Of a stretch of DNA of 64,000 nucleotides, positions 11,284 through 22,589 are shown in pieces. The position numbers and the translations under genes were made by a program. The notes below the pieces were generated by a model. It saw only the letters and a list, made by a program, of their open reading frames with translations. It was not told the origin of the DNA and searched no databases. Location: positions 124,001 through 188,000 of the forward strand of contig JAPDOI010000957.1 of NCBI GenBank assembly GCA_029168955.1. Direction: 5' to 3'. Positions within the stretch are counted from its first letter, which is position 1. Every line of letters begins with the position of its first letter. The DNA is from Aplectana chamaeleonis. Its lineage: Eukaryota > Nematoda > Chromadorea > Rhabditida > Cosmocercidae.

Positions 11284-12040
11284 CTTCACAGGGAATCCAC
11301 TGGAGCCAGACCGGGACGGTAGAAAATTAAGCATAATGTGGCTAATATAAAGCAAGAGATCACAAACCAACGCAATATGAGGCAAAAACCCACAAACTCG
11401 GGCTAAAAATGGCACAAATAACGAAATTGACGGGTAAAATTTTAATTGTTTATTACGGGATGGAGTAGCGTAATGACATCGTAGAAGATCACCAAACTCG
11501 TAGGGTAAGAGTGTAACGACATCGTGAAAGCAGTAGCACGTAAAGATTTTAGCACTCGGGATCTTGTGCTACCGTGACCTTCGGCTAGCCACGGAGCGCT
11601 TTATTGTATCATAAACGCTAACTTACCCTAGAAGATAGCCCTTTGGTGAAGGTTGTTTTCGGAATCTCGATGGAAAGCTGCGTCGACTAGTGTTCTCAGG
11701 TTAAAAAATAGATCTCGATTCTTCAGCCTAATTTATTTTACGAAACACCAGTTTTTCGCCTATAACTCTTTAATCGTTGAAGATAGGGTTCTGATAAGGG
11801 TTGTTTTTCTCAGGCAAATTGGGGCGTCGACAACAGGTTGATAAGTTGTCATCTCATAAACCGCTCCCTGTTGACAAGTCAAATCGCGCGTATCGCCAGC
11901 CTGAGAACTGCCCGTTGCCCAACGACGTCCGCCTGTTGTCGGGCTGTTGACAACTCGATGTGTCGCGTTTAGCGGCCTATTTAGCAGCAGTTTACATCCT
12001 ACAGGACTGTTTCATCTAGCTTAGGTACTACTTTACACCA

Positions 12041-12232
12041 ACACGCGTCGCGGTCGGTACTCCGACACGCGTCGCGGTCGGCACTCCGACACGCGTCGCG
12101 ATCGGCATTCCGACACACGTCGCGATCGGCATTCCGACACGCGTCGTGATCGGCATTCCGACACGCGTCGTGATCGGCACTCCGACACGCGTCGCGGTCG
12201 GCACACCGACACGCGTCGCGGCTGGGTCGCCC
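12041..12232. repeat. 24-bp minisatellite, eight units
   Basis: ACACGCGTCGCGGTCGGCAC and variants start every 24 bp from 12041 to 12209. Each unit contains ACGCGT and CGCG words. The period is a multiple of three, so the minus strand reads a repeated RRVSECRS octapeptide, probably without meaning. It lies in the loop of the larger palindrome. Confidence 0.95.
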
Positions 12233-12295
12233 AGCCTCCACTGGGGTCACCACCGGACAGGCAGGACCTGCAGATGCTGGGCGGGACCAAAGTAC

Positions 12296-12317
12296 CGCAA
12301 ACTTGGGTAATTGAACC
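12296..12317 (-). other. SL1-like spliced-leader motif, copy 1
   Basis: Read on the minus strand, GGTTCAATTACCCAAG then TTTGCG agrees with the 22-nt nematode SL1 leader at 20 positions (differences at 5 and 21) and is followed by GTAC, where the SL RNA has its GT splice donor. No Sm-site word (AATTTTTGG type) follows within about 100 bases, so a functional SL RNA gene is doubtful. Upstream TAGCGCAGCCGG also fits a pol III A box, so a tRNA-derived origin is the alternative. A second motif lies at 41248-41269. Confidence 0.45.
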
Positions 12318-12519
12318 GGCTGCGCTATCATCATTCACAGCATGCCTGAAAAATGCGTAGTATACTTCCCTTGTATCTAGTGCGTTAGCTGTGCAACAGC
12401 TCGACATCGACCAGAGCATAACTCGACGCCAGGGCCCCGCCGAATATCGGCGCGTTGGCCAGCGGTGACTCATGGTGGGCGGATCAACCTGTTGTCGACG
12501 CCCCAGTTTGCCAGAGTTG

Positions 12520-12780
12520 AAATCTACGTAAAATTCTGCGTCGGATGCTTTATCGGATCCCTAACTTTGCTTGCCCCATGAGCCAGCCAGGCCGGTGGAG
12601 CCGAGCCCCGTTGTTGGCTCCAGCAGAACTCTGCGTCTCTCAGTCAAACCATAGAAGCGAGAGCACCCTATGGAGATAACTATGGAGCTCGGCTCCACCG
12701 ACCAGGCTGGCTTATGGGGCAAGCAAAGTTAGGAACCCGATAAATCATTCGACGCAGTATTTTACGAAGATTTCAAAAAC
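12520..12780. repeat. Foldback/MITE with arms of about 100 bp
   Basis: GAAATCTACGTAAAATTCTG at the left faces the inverse near 12780, and CTAACTTTGCTTGCCCCATG faces CATGGGGCAAGC-like sequence at 12712-12730. Arms extend to GGCTCCACC/GGTGGAGCC near the centre. It sits inside the right arm of the 11640-12965 palindrome. Confidence 0.85.
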
Positions 12781-13178
12781 AACCTTCACTAGACTCCTAT
12801 CATCAACGGTTAAAGAGTTATAAGCGAAAAACCGGTGTTTCGTAAAATGAATTAGGCTGAAGAATTGAGAAAATATTTTCCCAAACTGGAAACACTATTC
12901 GACGCAGAATTCCATCGAGATTCCGAAAGCAATCCTCACCAAAGATCTATCTCCAAGCACAAAAAAGTTATGGACGAAAAACCGGCAGTAACACCCACCC
13001 AATCTTGAAAATGACTTACATGAGTGTTGGGTCACTTTCATTCTTTTTCAGGGCGTTTCACTGGTTGTCACCGGTTTCCCCAGTGGTGAAGTTTCCCCCC
13101 TTCACCTGCCCAGAGGTGATGGTTGGTGGAGTACATGGCTCCACACAACGAAGCTATGGCAGCGCCGCCTGATCAATG

Positions 13179-13315
13179 TTAGGGGTCGTTTATACTCCCG
13201 CCGCCGAGTGGCGCGGCATAGTGCTTTTCTGTAATATTGATCACGCGGCGCGCTACGATTGATATGATAGGATTGCACTTTGCCGTGCGGCGGCGCAGAT
13301 ATAAACGACGCCTAA
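13179..13315. repeat. Short MITE, 137 bp, TTA-flanked
   Basis: TTAGGGGTCGTTTATA at the left faces TATAAACGACGCCTAA at the right, with CCGCCGC / GCGGCGG continuing the arms. The TTA/TAA borders recall the 3-bp TWA targets of PIF/Harbinger elements; this assignment is an inference. Confidence 0.8.
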
Positions 13316-13911
13316 GATTATGCGGGAAGCGTGCACAGCCCTGGCTGAGACGCGGGGGCCGTTGATTGCAGTGTTATTAACTATGCTATGTCGTTTTAGA
13401 AGGCAGAAAAATACTTGCGAACTGAGCCTTCACTGAAATACATCCTTACGACTTTTTCAATGAGATAAACACAACAGATTTCCTCCGCTAAAAGTTCTGG
13501 CCCGAGATTATCTTTCTGCAACTTCTACATCAGCTGAGTCCAAACGCTTCTTCTACACTGCATGAATCATCGTAAATGATCTCCGTAAACATATAAACCC
13601 AAACACACTAGAAAAACTCATCTTCTTCAACACAACATTCCTACTAGAAAACCTATTGGAACCTTTTAGACCTGTAAGAAACCTATTAGAATGTCAACCC
13701 GTGTTCGCGTTGTCGGTCTGACAAGGGAAGTATAAGAAGCGTAGGTCTGAACGGTGGAAATCTAATGTCATAAGGGAATGTTCACGTATTACATGGTGAA
13801 ATAGTGTTGGGTACCCGTGTGCGAAAGATAGATCTGAAGGAGTTATACGCTTTGAAAGTTTGCCAGCCATCGACCTCCTCCTAGTCTATGAATTGTTAGG
13901 CGATCAAGCTG

Positions 13912-14895
13912 TTAGGAAATCGGTAAACCCGTGGCCTTTGGGAGAACCTTTCCCTAAGCTATTCTACGGTCACCTGGACTGTTGTCCGTTACGTCTGTAT
14001 ATATTTTGTCTCTCATCAGTAGTGCGCGAGCATCATTTGTTATTCATGATTGATGGTCTCGGCGAGGCCGACACCTTTCACCCTTACTATGATCTGACGG
14101 TCTTTCTCTTTTCACTTCTGTTCCTAACCACCCTTCTCGTTACATATCATTTCATTGTTGCAACAAAGGAAGGAGAACTTGAGAGATGGAGGAAGATTCG
14201 AGAGGCTAACCATACGGTCAATCTAGGGACCCAGGGGGGAGAGAAGATCCTTCCTCAAGTCAGATTTGTTCTCCGCGCCCGATATACGGGGAAAGGGACG
14301 TTCCACCGGAAGCCGCATCCATGCGAAAGGGGGGAAACTCCGTGTCCATACGGAGGAAGAGGGGGGAAGGAAAACTCCGTGTCCATACGGAGGAAGAGGG
14401 GGGGGAAGGAAAGCTCCGTGTCCATACGGAGGACGTTCAGCGGGGAGAATTTTCAGGGAGGGGAGGCGTAGGGGGAAGGGGAGACACCAGGGCTGGCCTC
14501 TCGACCAGCGCCGGGCGTTCCCGAGGGGAAGGGATGGACATGACCTCTCGGTCACGACCGGCGAGCCTCTCGACTCCCGGTAAGTTGAAGAACCTCTCCC
14601 CAAGCCTGGCAAGCCAGGTGGGGGAGGGAAGGCCGAACCTCGATAGCGTTTGCTGTCCACTTTTATACGCCGCAAAGGAATGCGGTTCTTGTCTGTGCGC
14701 TCCTTGTTCGATCCAGTTTTTCTCTTGACTGTACGGTGATTTGTCACAGTTTTTTTGGTTTTCTTCTGATATCGCCATCGTGGTTCCACTGATAGGGTGT
14801 GACCTTTTCTCTTATCCATTTTTTTCTTCGACGTTGGCTCACATCCATCACTGTCACTATTCTTTCGTTCCTTTTTTGCTTATAGCTTACAAAGC
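13912..14895. other. Foreign segment inside the left Tc5-like repeat arm
   Basis: The right arm runs straight from TGTTAGGCGG to AACAGCATCGACGGC; in the left arm the matching points are separated by about 980 bp. The insert has an open plus-strand frame (13860-14471) with a hydrophobic stretch FLFSLLFLTTLLVTYHFIV followed by a charged helix, unrecognised. Three 37-39-bp repeats at 14330-14435 each hold a CTCCGT/ACGGAG hairpin. No terminal repeats or target duplication were found. Confidence 0.65.
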
Positions 14896-15427
14896 CAACA
14901 GCATGCGACGGCGCAAAGGGAGAATGAGGCAGTGGTGGGCATGTGACCAGGGTTCGAATCTCCCCCAGAGCTGTTTTTTCGCAAATTCACGGAACTTTCA
15001 TATTTTGATCAAAAATTATATCACAAATGTCATCTTATCCTTTTGCTGGCCATATCGACAGTGAAATAGACTCGGGTACAAGGGATTCAAGGTTTTGTTT
15101 CCCATCAAAGCTTTCCCATTGTTTTGGGGAACTTATATGATTTGGAAGTATTAACATCACATATATTTTTAACAACCTTATCACTTTATGAGACGCAAAA
15201 TACATAACCATTTCTTTCACCAATGGTATGTAAATAGGCACATAATGCATCAAGCATAAGCAAATTCCGCAATAGGGACAGCGAATGAACGCGATAGGCC
15301 CCTGGCAATCTCTTCACAGGGGCCGAGCGCTACTGGGAATTCGAGATCAGTTGGAGTTTCGAAAGGACCCGGACGGATAAGAACGTAGCCGGCCTTAAAG
15401 GCATCGTCCACGCCGAAAACCGTATAT

Positions 15428-15896
15428 TATTTTGAACGACCTGAAAATTCAAAATTTTGAAGAGCAATAGTAGAGTGAAACCGCTTGAGCAGCGCTTTCG
15501 AATAGCTGCAAAACCTGATGTCTGCCAGCTGAACCAAGCTTGTTACCCCAGGCGGTTTCGTCAAAATCTGCAAGTTTTTCCCCGCCGGCACAAGAGCCTG
15601 TATCGCGTTTTAATTGGAAAATCACCCCTTGAGTCGAGAAAGAGAACACAATTCTCCGACGTTTGCTGCATGAAAATATTCTCGAAAAATGCTAATGTTG
15701 TTAACGTCGTCATGATATGGGATGTTCCGCCGACGACGTAAAATTTCTTCGTCTTGAATACACCCTTCAATGGAAAGCGACCACCCGGCTCTGGTGATTG
15801 GACATAGAGAATTTCTCTGACCTTGCCTGATGGGAAAATGAGGGGCATGACGGTCAGACTACGGGTGGTCGCAGAAGCCGACTGCACCAAGCGCAC
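15428..15896 (-). pseudogene. Tc5/pogo-type DDE transposase fragment
   Basis: The minus-strand frame from 15896 encodes MPLIFPSGKVREILYVQ, then CVLFLDSRGDF, which resembles the second catalytic Asp region of DDE_1 transposases. After a frameshift near 15580, inside an A-rich run, it continues as LTKPPGVTSLVQLADIRFC, the proline-rich PPG-T-S-Q-D motif that precedes the last catalytic residue in Tc5, pogo and jerky proteins. The N-terminal DNA-binding part is absent, so the transposase is dead. Its place in the spacer of a palindromic element with TGA duplications supports the Tc5 assignment. Confidence 0.75.
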
Positions 15897-16401
15897 CGTC
15901 TTCTGTTACTTATTGGTTCTCGTAACTTGTTCAAAATAAGTGGGGTAATACTTCCCAATCATATAAGTTCTCCAAAACAATGGTAAAGCTTTAATGGGGA
16001 ACAAAACCTTGAATCCCTTGTACCCGGGTCTATTTCACTGTCGATATGGCTATATCGCGCAGCAAAAGGATAAGATGACATTTGTGATATAATTTTCGAT
16101 CAAAATATGAAAGTTCCGTGAATTTGCATAAAAGCAGCTCTGGGGGAGATTCGAACCCTGGTCACATGCCCACCACTGCCCCTTCCTCCCTTTGCGCCGT
16201 CGATGCTGTTGAATGGACCGCCTAACAATTCATAGACTAGGAGGAGGTCGATGGCTGGCAAACTTTCGGAGCTTATAACTCCTTCAGATCTATCTTTCGC
16301 GGTGAGTACCCAACACTAGTTCACCATGTAATGCGTGAACATTCCCACATGACATTAGATTTCTACCATTCAGACCTACGCTTCTTATACTTACCTTGTG
16401 A

Positions 16402-16969
16402 GGTGGATACCATCTGGAACTGGCTGTAGTGTAGGGTACGTTGCGTCTTGGTCAAACTGTAGAGTACAGAGTGTTGTTTCTTAAAGCTTTTCCCGGGTAC
16501 CTCTTTTAGAACTTCAGTTACTACAATTTTAAAACCCTAGTTTAGGTTTGTGGAATTCAACTTTTTTTTCGTCTTCTCTCGCCATCACTTTGGGGTCTTC
16601 GGCGATCCCATAAGACGGTGAAACTTAGTACGCAGAGTAAAGCGTCCACGCTCGACTCAAATATCATACTCCTACTTTTGAAAAATGTCGACTTCCTGCG
16701 GAACCACACCTGCGAAAGTTGAGGGACCGTGCAGTGAGTAAAAAGGGTGAATCGACAACGCTCGGCTCATATGTCCCACTCTCCTGACCCTTAATTTGTA
16801 AAAATCAATAAGCATTTAGTAGACAAACTGCTTTGGACACTCTACACTGAGCAGACACAGCACACTTAACACTGCCTTGACTCTCATATTAGGAATACCT
16901 TTACAATGACATTCGTCTAAACTTCCTAATTGAACTCCGTCACTCGTCCTTCACTTTAAACAATATATT
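16402..16969. other. No feature recognised
   Basis: Moderately AT-rich sequence after the Tc5-like element. I see no exon, repeat or RNA gene here. Confidence 0.45.
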
Positions 16970-17160
16970 TGCATATTTTCCTAGACAACACAGTTGCTGA
17001 AGTAGAATAATTATTATATTAACTGCATAATATCAATTACGATTGCTTTCTACCATCCAGCTCCTATCTTGATCTCCGGTTTAACCGATTGCCTTTTTTG
17101 ATCAACGGGCGCGAACCCACTGTCGACGTGTTCCACGCCTGATCAGGAAAGGTCAGTCGC
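16970..17160. repeat. Dispersed repeat X, copy 1
   Basis: It contains TCAATTACGATTGCTTTCTA, TTAACCGATTGCCTTTTTTG and GACCTTTCCTGATCAGGCGT-like words. A longer inverted copy lies at 35925-36085, with shorter copies at about 27215-27310 and 28110-28215. The ends are not defined, so the class is unknown. Confidence 0.7.
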
Positions 17161-17330
17161 CAGGCAATCTCTCAAACTCCAGGGGTGGTATGCTCCACGG
17201 AAAGTGCGGGAGAATTCAAGGGGAATCAAACCCCCGGCACGCCATTTCAATACAAAACGTGCGCTCCACGGCGAACCCCCGCTTCCCTTGAACTCCCTCG
17301 CGTCCAACGGAATTTCTATCGTTGCGCGGA
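17161..17330. repeat. Dispersed GC-rich repeat Y
   Basis: Words such as GTGCGCTCCACGGCGAACCC and CCCTCGCGTCCAACGGAAT recur, diverged, at 30915-31236 and in part near 24120-24215. The copy at 30915-31236 has clear inverted ends, so this is probably a truncated copy of that MITE. Confidence 0.5.
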
Positions 17331-18181
17331 GGAATTTCGGTTGCTTCGTGGACAAATCGGCTACTTTTTGTAGCAAATTCTATTATCACAGAGCTTCCTA
17401 CGTCATCATTCTCCAGTTTATACATTCCTGTTATCCCGTTTATTCATATATTTTTTCATTGTTTGTTCTGGTTATTAGCTTACATATTTTGGAAGAGTCG
17501 CGTAAGTTTATTATTTTATTTGCAGATTTGACGTTCAAATGATTTCAGCATCATAAAGCATGTGATCGCAACGAGGTCCTTCGTCTTCGTGTCATCCATT
17601 AATGAAGTACGCTTATTCAGGCATTTTTTTACTTATTCAAGTTTAGTTGAGTTATGTTGATTTTTTTTGCAGATTAAGGTACTCTGAAACGTAGGTCGAG
17701 ATTTAGTTTTCTCTCAGGGTTGCCACGAATAGCGGGGGTTTCCGATTCCACTTCAAATTCAGGTTCCGGCTGTTGCTAGCAACTTCTTATCTGTTTATTG
17801 TTGTTAATGTTGGTTAACCAATTTTCTTTCTTCCGCATTTTTTAAAACATTTTCAAAGCGTGACTGTAAAATCTAAGGATTGTTTCCTAGAATGCAACTA
17901 TTGGGCGAAATGCTGACACGCAGCGTAGGAGTTCTAACACTCTCCCACCTCTTCTCGCTACCTGAATTATCTAAGCTATAGTGCTACACGAGGTATTAAT
18001 AACAGGAGGTCGATCTCAATAGGTTTGAAGGGGGGGACTATGAGCAAAAGGACTGGGGGCAGAAATGTTCCTCGCTTCCAATTACGTAGATTCCACACGT
18101 ATATTTTGATCCTTTTCCTAATACCCATCTTTTTGACTAGTGTGGGGGGAAAAAGTGGGTATAATTTACTCTGAGAAATTT
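17331..18181. other. No feature recognised
   Basis: AT-rich sequence with short open frames. No supported exon or repeat was found. Confidence 0.45.
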
Positions 18182-18543
18182 GAAAGCCACAGTCCTTCTT
18201 CAGAATCGCTTATCAGATCTTTTGCTTGTTTGAGAAATTTTTGCGCTGATCACAATGGTGCCTCCAGAAATGTCTAGAACCCTCTACGAACGGAGTCATG
18301 GCCCCTCAAATTATGTCAAGAAGAAGAAGAAATTATGTCATTTTGAACAGCAAATATTCCTTGGACGAGTTGTATCGGGTCTGTTTTTCCTCTTCATTCG
18401 CAGCCACCACCCTGGACCAGACACGACCAAACTGCAACATAGAGCTAGGCCGATTACAAATGGAAGAATATCGATTTTGGATAAATCAATCGTGCTTCTC
18501 TTCCATCTTGAGATCGAAAACTTGTCGGTGGACTTCGCCCTTT

Positions 18544-19019
18544 TTTAAAGGCACAGTACACCCCAGATATGAATTTTGAGATTTTCGTGTATTTGTGTAA
18601 AACACGCCTCCTGTATAACACAAGCCTAAGGCGAGATCTCAAATCCTCCAAGTAAGCGAGATATAAGCGACCACCACGGGCCCGACCTTCTTCGCTCACC
18701 ACCACGGGCCACACCCCATGCCTAATTTCTGAATTCCATAGCGGCTAGATGGATGGATGAATTCTCAACAGGTAGTTGTTCTTCAGTCCATGGCCGGTCT
18801 ATCTCCTCATACTGTGTTGCTCTTGTGCAGCGATTACGAATGGAGAGAAATACAGGCCTGAGACAACACGTGCACCAAATTTTTGCCTTTAAAATACAGA
18901 CATTTTCAAGGAGCCAAATCTCCGTTACTAGGGAGTCTTGGACGATTACAGAAATACCATTGTGATCAGAGTGTGACCCTCTCCAGGCTAAGGATAAAAT
19001 TTATCCTGTGCCTTTAAAA
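18544..19019. repeat. MITE with TTTAAAGGCACAGT ends, nested
   Basis: The left end TTTAAAGGCACAGTACACC is mirrored by CCTGTGCCTTTAAA at the right. An inverted copy with the same interior, GCGACCACCACGGGCC and GAATTCTCAAC, lies at 54595-55045. About 475 bp, non-coding. Confidence 0.75.
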
Positions 19020-19420
19020 GCAGGGTTCTCGATATCGGTTGTTGTGCTATCCCCATGGAATGGTAGATCTGGCCATCACAAAAGGCAAAATAGGTAAGAA
19101 ATTGGAGAAAAAACGAACAGGAACAAATTATGGCTTGGTGTCCTCCCGCCCTCAATTATCAGATATGTGTAAAAGTCTGAACATTTCTGGAGACTACTGA
19201 TTACTTTAACAGCAAAATAAATGGCAGATAAGCAAGCATTAATGAAAATCGCGTTAATAAGGGGGCCGGTCGACACCGGTCATTAGCCGTTACACTTTAT
19301 TTTTGAGCGTTTTTCCCGCGATTTTCCGGGTTATTTCACTTAATTTTACTTTTGTGATGGTTGAATCTACATACTCATGAAGAGAGCTCGAAAGTCGTTT
19401 ATCGCGAACCCTGCCCTTAA
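19013..19420. repeat. MITE with GCAGGGTTCGCGATA-type ends, nested
   Basis: TTAAAAGCAGGGTTCTCGAT at the left faces ATCGCGAACCCTGCCCTTAA at the right. It overlaps the last bases of the preceding MITE, so it probably inserted at that element's TTAA-like end. Length about 408 bp, no coding frame. Confidence 0.7.
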
Positions 19421-19545
19421 GGAGCGTGGTCGACTTTTTCCTCGTTTTTTGCACTAATTGAGATTTCGCGCTCGGCAGTGTTGCTACACATGGCAGCCGG
19501 ATCATTATATCGAAAATTCCTTCTGAGGATAGACTCCGTCTTTAT

Positions 19546-20279
19546 GGTTCTCCGCAGAAATCAACCTGGGGGTAAGCCGAGCAAATCACTTCACTAATTA
19601 GTGCAGGTGAATCTGCTGTGGATTGGGGCTTGTCTTCCCTCGGCTGCCTCCAAAGCGGCGGCCCCTACATGACAATCACAGCGTGGGCTTGACCTTGCTA
19701 ACGCATACTGATTACTTTTAATAACATTTTCATTCCATGAGAATCCACCTCCGTGAAAAATCCTAACAAAGTCACAACCTTGAAAGCCTCACAATGTGTT
19801 CAATTTTTTTTTGAAAATAGTAAAAGTGAGAACTTCACTTGTTTTGCATCGTTTGCCATTCTTGAGAGAAGATATTTTCTTGACGTATCTCGAGTCTTAG
19901 GAAAATGATCCGATGTACCGTGAATCGAAAGAATGGGTAAAAAATGAGCAATATCAAATGTCTTTTTCTGATAGGCGTAGACCACTGGTTTTGTTTAGAT
20001 TAGCTCCAGCTGCATCACGGTTGATGTCGGTGTCGCGTCTACTTTTGGTCAGAGGTTGTGACCAGATTCTACCATGAGCGTAACCTTGATCTTAGTCGTC
20101 GACTTTTTAAGGTATGTTCCTGACTGAAGTTATTTTCTTGTTTATAAGTTTCCCTTATGGGTTCGTGTTATTTTAGATTTTCAATCGATAAAATCACTCC
20201 CTTCTTTGTTCTTTAAGTTCAAATGTGTACTCATATTGGGATTCGTTTCATTGAGCGCACCGCCAGCACTAAGAAATCA
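19546..20279. other. No feature recognised
   Basis: Mixed-composition DNA without recognisable coding exons or inverted repeats. Confidence 0.4.
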
Positions 20280-20317
20280 GCTCTCCTCTCTCTCTCTCTC
20301 TCTCTCTTTCTCTCTGA
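20280..20317. repeat. (CT)n microsatellite
   Basis: A run of CT dinucleotides with two interruptions. Confidence 0.95.
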
Positions 20318-20376
20318 GTTTCGCCTAGCGCATAGGCGAACTTATAGTTAGGTCTGAGGCTTGTTTCCTCAGAAAA

Positions 20377-20532
20377 AAAAAACCTCATCCGCGGCGGTAG
20401 CGTGCTCCGGCCCGCTTATCGATTAAGGCCGAGAGAAGAGCGCAGCTGGTCAGTTTATCATGCCGCCAGCCGCCGTTGGGATTTAAAGCCGCTCGGGCCA
20501 GTCGCGGGTGAGGTTTGAATTTTTTTTTGAGG
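20377..20532. repeat. Small MITE with AAACCTCA ends
   Basis: AAACCTCATCCGCGGC at the left faces GTCGCGGGTGAGGTTT at the right. The homopolymer runs outside (A on the left, T on the right) and CCTCA/TGAGG continue the symmetry. The interior is GC-rich. Confidence 0.6.
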
Positions 20533-21235
20533 AAATCAGCCACGGACCTAGCTATATGTAGAGCGATATGGAGTACCACCAACTCAGAGGTAAACTTTAC
20601 AAGGTTCTATCGCGTGCATGTGCGCGTAAACTCTCATGTGATTCTGTGCCGAACCGCACCATACAGGAATTGGAGCCTCCTGACAGTACGGCTTGTTCTC
20701 CCAATCTTTTTCCTGGGCCACTGGTGTTGCTGTTCGCGCGAAATGGAGGAGTCTGGACAGCAACAGCAGTGGCCCCGATAGCAACAGAAACCGCCCCGCT
20801 GATCAGGATCAAGCTTGGCGTTGCGTAATGTTTCGAACCAGGAACGACCCCCCACCATCAATTTTTTTTCCAAAAACCAAATGTTTCGCGATCCTCCACG
20901 AAGCGCGATTTCTGGGCAGTTTATATTTGATTACAAATACTGTCAGACGCCGAAAATTTATCCAGTAGACGGGCTTAAACGTATAAAACCTAAACAATGC
21001 TACGGTCCTTCCCAGTGGTGATCAAAAATATCGCGAATTCTTCTAATATCTTTCATTTTTGATCCAAAAATTCTGCGATCCCCCTAACCTTTATTTTCGG
21101 GCCAACATTTTTGCGGCCCCCCACTCCCCGTTGCGAAATTTCCCGGCCTGCCCGTTATCCTCGACTTGCGCATCATGGGCTCGACTCAACCACAAGCTTT
21201 TCTCTGCTCTGCGTTAGCCAGTTTTCTGATTTCAG

Positions 21236-21730
21236 ATCGGGAGGCAAACAGCTGGTTCGCGCCAATCTTGAGGTGCCCGGGAAATAAGACAGATGAATGA
21301 GTTTTCAAACAATTAGAATACCACTTGCTGTTCAATTACGTACAGAAGCTAAATGTTGGCTCATAATTCACCTGTTTTAATTCAGGTGGACGATGAAGTG
21401 AAAACCATGAAAGGTGCTAGCAGTTATTCCAGTGCTAACAAGAGTGGACGACGCCGAAGCGCTGACAAAATCTCATTTACCTTCCTAATTATTTATTATG
21501 CTCTCGGATCATAAAGGTTTTGCGTACCTTATTTGTATAATATATTCGAAGAAATTTTTTCAGATCTGAGTGTTCGATTTTCTCTTCCAGTATCAAAAAA
21601 CTGTGTAGTTAGAAGGGGGAGAAACGTGGCAGCGGGTGATTTCAGTAAAAAGTACAGGACAGCTTCACGTATCCGCTGTTTCCACTGGGAAACTGAATCA
21701 GGAAATTCAAGGCAGATATTGTTCTTGTGA
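21236..21730 (+). CDS. Putative host gene, last three exons, product unknown
   Basis: Three exons fit in phase: 21236-21272, 21386-21413 and 21564-21730 (stop TGA). Acceptors are TGATTTCAG, TTTTAATTCAG and AATTTTTTCAG, all good nematode sites; donors are GTGCCC and GTGCTA, which are weak. The joined protein reads GGKQLVRANLEVDDEVKTMK and then DLSVRFSLPVSKNCVVRRG with a basic C-terminal part. No domain is recognised. An alternative is that exon 2 reads through to a stop at 21512. The 5' exons are not found. Frame agreement over two short introns favours a real gene, but chance cannot be excluded. Confidence 0.4.
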
Positions 21731-21894
21731 ACAATGCTTTGAACTCAGTCTGTGATTGTGAATTATTCTTTTTTTTCAATCATCATCGATCGTTACATGA
21801 TCCGCGGCAATTTTCCTGAAAGATGCGAAGCGGATATACAAGGCACGGGCGGAAACGACGAACAGTCGACTCGTGTTGGTTGTGGTATTGTTTT

Positions 21895-22265
21895 GTCGTT
21901 TCAAAATATGTTGACGCAAACCCGGTGCACGCAGCATATGTTGAGCGCACCGGATTTGCGCCAGCATATTGTGCGCCGACGAAATGGAATCACAAAAGAC
22001 TATAGTTATCACCCACGCACTTCCACATTGCCGCGTAGCCGCTTGCTACAGAAAAACGGCAAGGACTGTTGGTCGATGGATGAACAACCACAAAAAAGGC
22101 TGTGGAAAACGAGATGAGCGAAGGGCCGTCATTGGCGGTCACGTACAGTCTGCACGGGTCGCATTGATGCGTAGCGTTCCTTGTTGTATGTTGGCGCAAA
22201 CTCGGTGCACATGTGTTACGAGATATGCACACAGAGTATGCGCCGACGAACAACAAGGTACGCAA
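21895..22265. repeat. Palindromic GCGCAAAYYCGGTGC hairpin repeats
   Basis: GACGCAAACCCGGTGC faces GCACCGGATTTGCGCC at 21910-21975, and GGCGCAAACTCGGTGC recurs at 22190. The same hairpin, GGCGCAAACTCGGTGC with inverse GCACCGAGCTTGCGCC, lies at 58361-58512 inside the hAT element. It is a dispersed palindromic repeat of unknown class. Confidence 0.6.
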
Positions 22266-22589
22266 AGTATCAGTACGATCCGTGCCGACTGTTAGCTACT
22301 GGTAGCCCACTTTTTGCGTCTCTGATGGCTGTCTCGTCTTGACCTGCTTGGTCACCTAGCGACCGCCAACCACGAAAGGTAAAAATTTTTTTGTAAGGCT
22401 TCAAGGGAACTCAGTGGTGGAATATGTATGGCACAGTCGGGTTCGCCCCAGTCGATGGATCTGCATTTTCTTTAATTCAAGAAGCTGACCTGAGAATATT
22501 GATCCTAAGTTTCATTAGCCATCCAGTGGCTCTGCAGCGGGCCCTAATGGCATCGTCCGCTTCGAGTCATTTTTCATAAAGCACCTACA

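Larger units (their letters stand above)
11640..12965. repeat. Large palindromic element with nested insertions
   Basis: The outer left arm (about 11640-11850) carries GGAATCTCGATGGAA and TTTACGAAACACC; the inverse occurs at 12780-12950 (TTCCATCGAGATTCC, GGTGTTTCGTAAA). GGGGCGTCGACAACAGGTTG near 11821 faces CAACCTGTTGTCGACGCCCC near 12486. The right arm is split by another foldback (12520-12780) and the centre holds a 24-bp minisatellite and an SL1-like motif. No transposase was found. Confidence 0.75.
13722..16398 (-). mobile_element. Tc5-like DNA transposon, decayed, 2677 bp
   Basis: The ends are CAAGGGAAGTATAAGAAGCG and its near-inverse, flanked on both sides by TGA (13719-13721, 16399-16401), fitting the TNA target duplication of Tc4/Tc5 elements. 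Inverted arms of about 460 bp run from 13722 to about 15155 (interrupted at 13912-14895 by foreign DNA) and from about 15937 to 16398. The spacer encodes a pogo/Tc5-type transposase fragment on the minus strand. Without the inserted DNA the element is about 1.7 kb, shorter than C. elegans Tc5 (about 3.2 kb), so it is a deletion derivative. Each arm also contains a tRNA-B-box-like GGGTTCGAATC. Confidence 0.9.
18182..19545. repeat. MITE family A copy split by two other MITEs
   Basis: The left end AAAGCCACAGTCCTTCTTCA pairs imperfectly with the right end near 19520-19545 (CTGAGGATAGACTCCGTCTT). The interior resembles the 3774-4257 copy: GAACGGAGT and GCCCCTC on the left and TTGCTACACATGGCAGCCGG on the right. 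Between them lie the elements at 18544-19019 and 19013-19420, so three events are stacked here. Confidence 0.65.

Noticed and set aside
12033..12473. Minus-strand frame with repeated RRVSECRS units
   Set aside because: It is the translation of a 24-bp minisatellite inside a palindromic repeat. The frame is open only because 24 is a multiple of three.
14223..14819. Minus-strand Pro/Arg-rich frame of 198 codons
   Set aside because: It spans purine-rich 37-39-bp repeats and shows no domain; its opposite strand is equally open.
14940..14975. tRNA-like GGGTTCGAATCTCCCCC on the plus strand, mirrored at 16140-16175
   Set aside because: It lies in both arms of the Tc5-like element, lacks a convincing A box at normal spacing and does not fold as a tRNA.
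20074..20111. Short ATG exon ending in AAG|GTATGT with a TTTTAG acceptor downstream
   Set aside because: Only 13 codons, followed by a stop after about a dozen more codons. Too little to support a gene.
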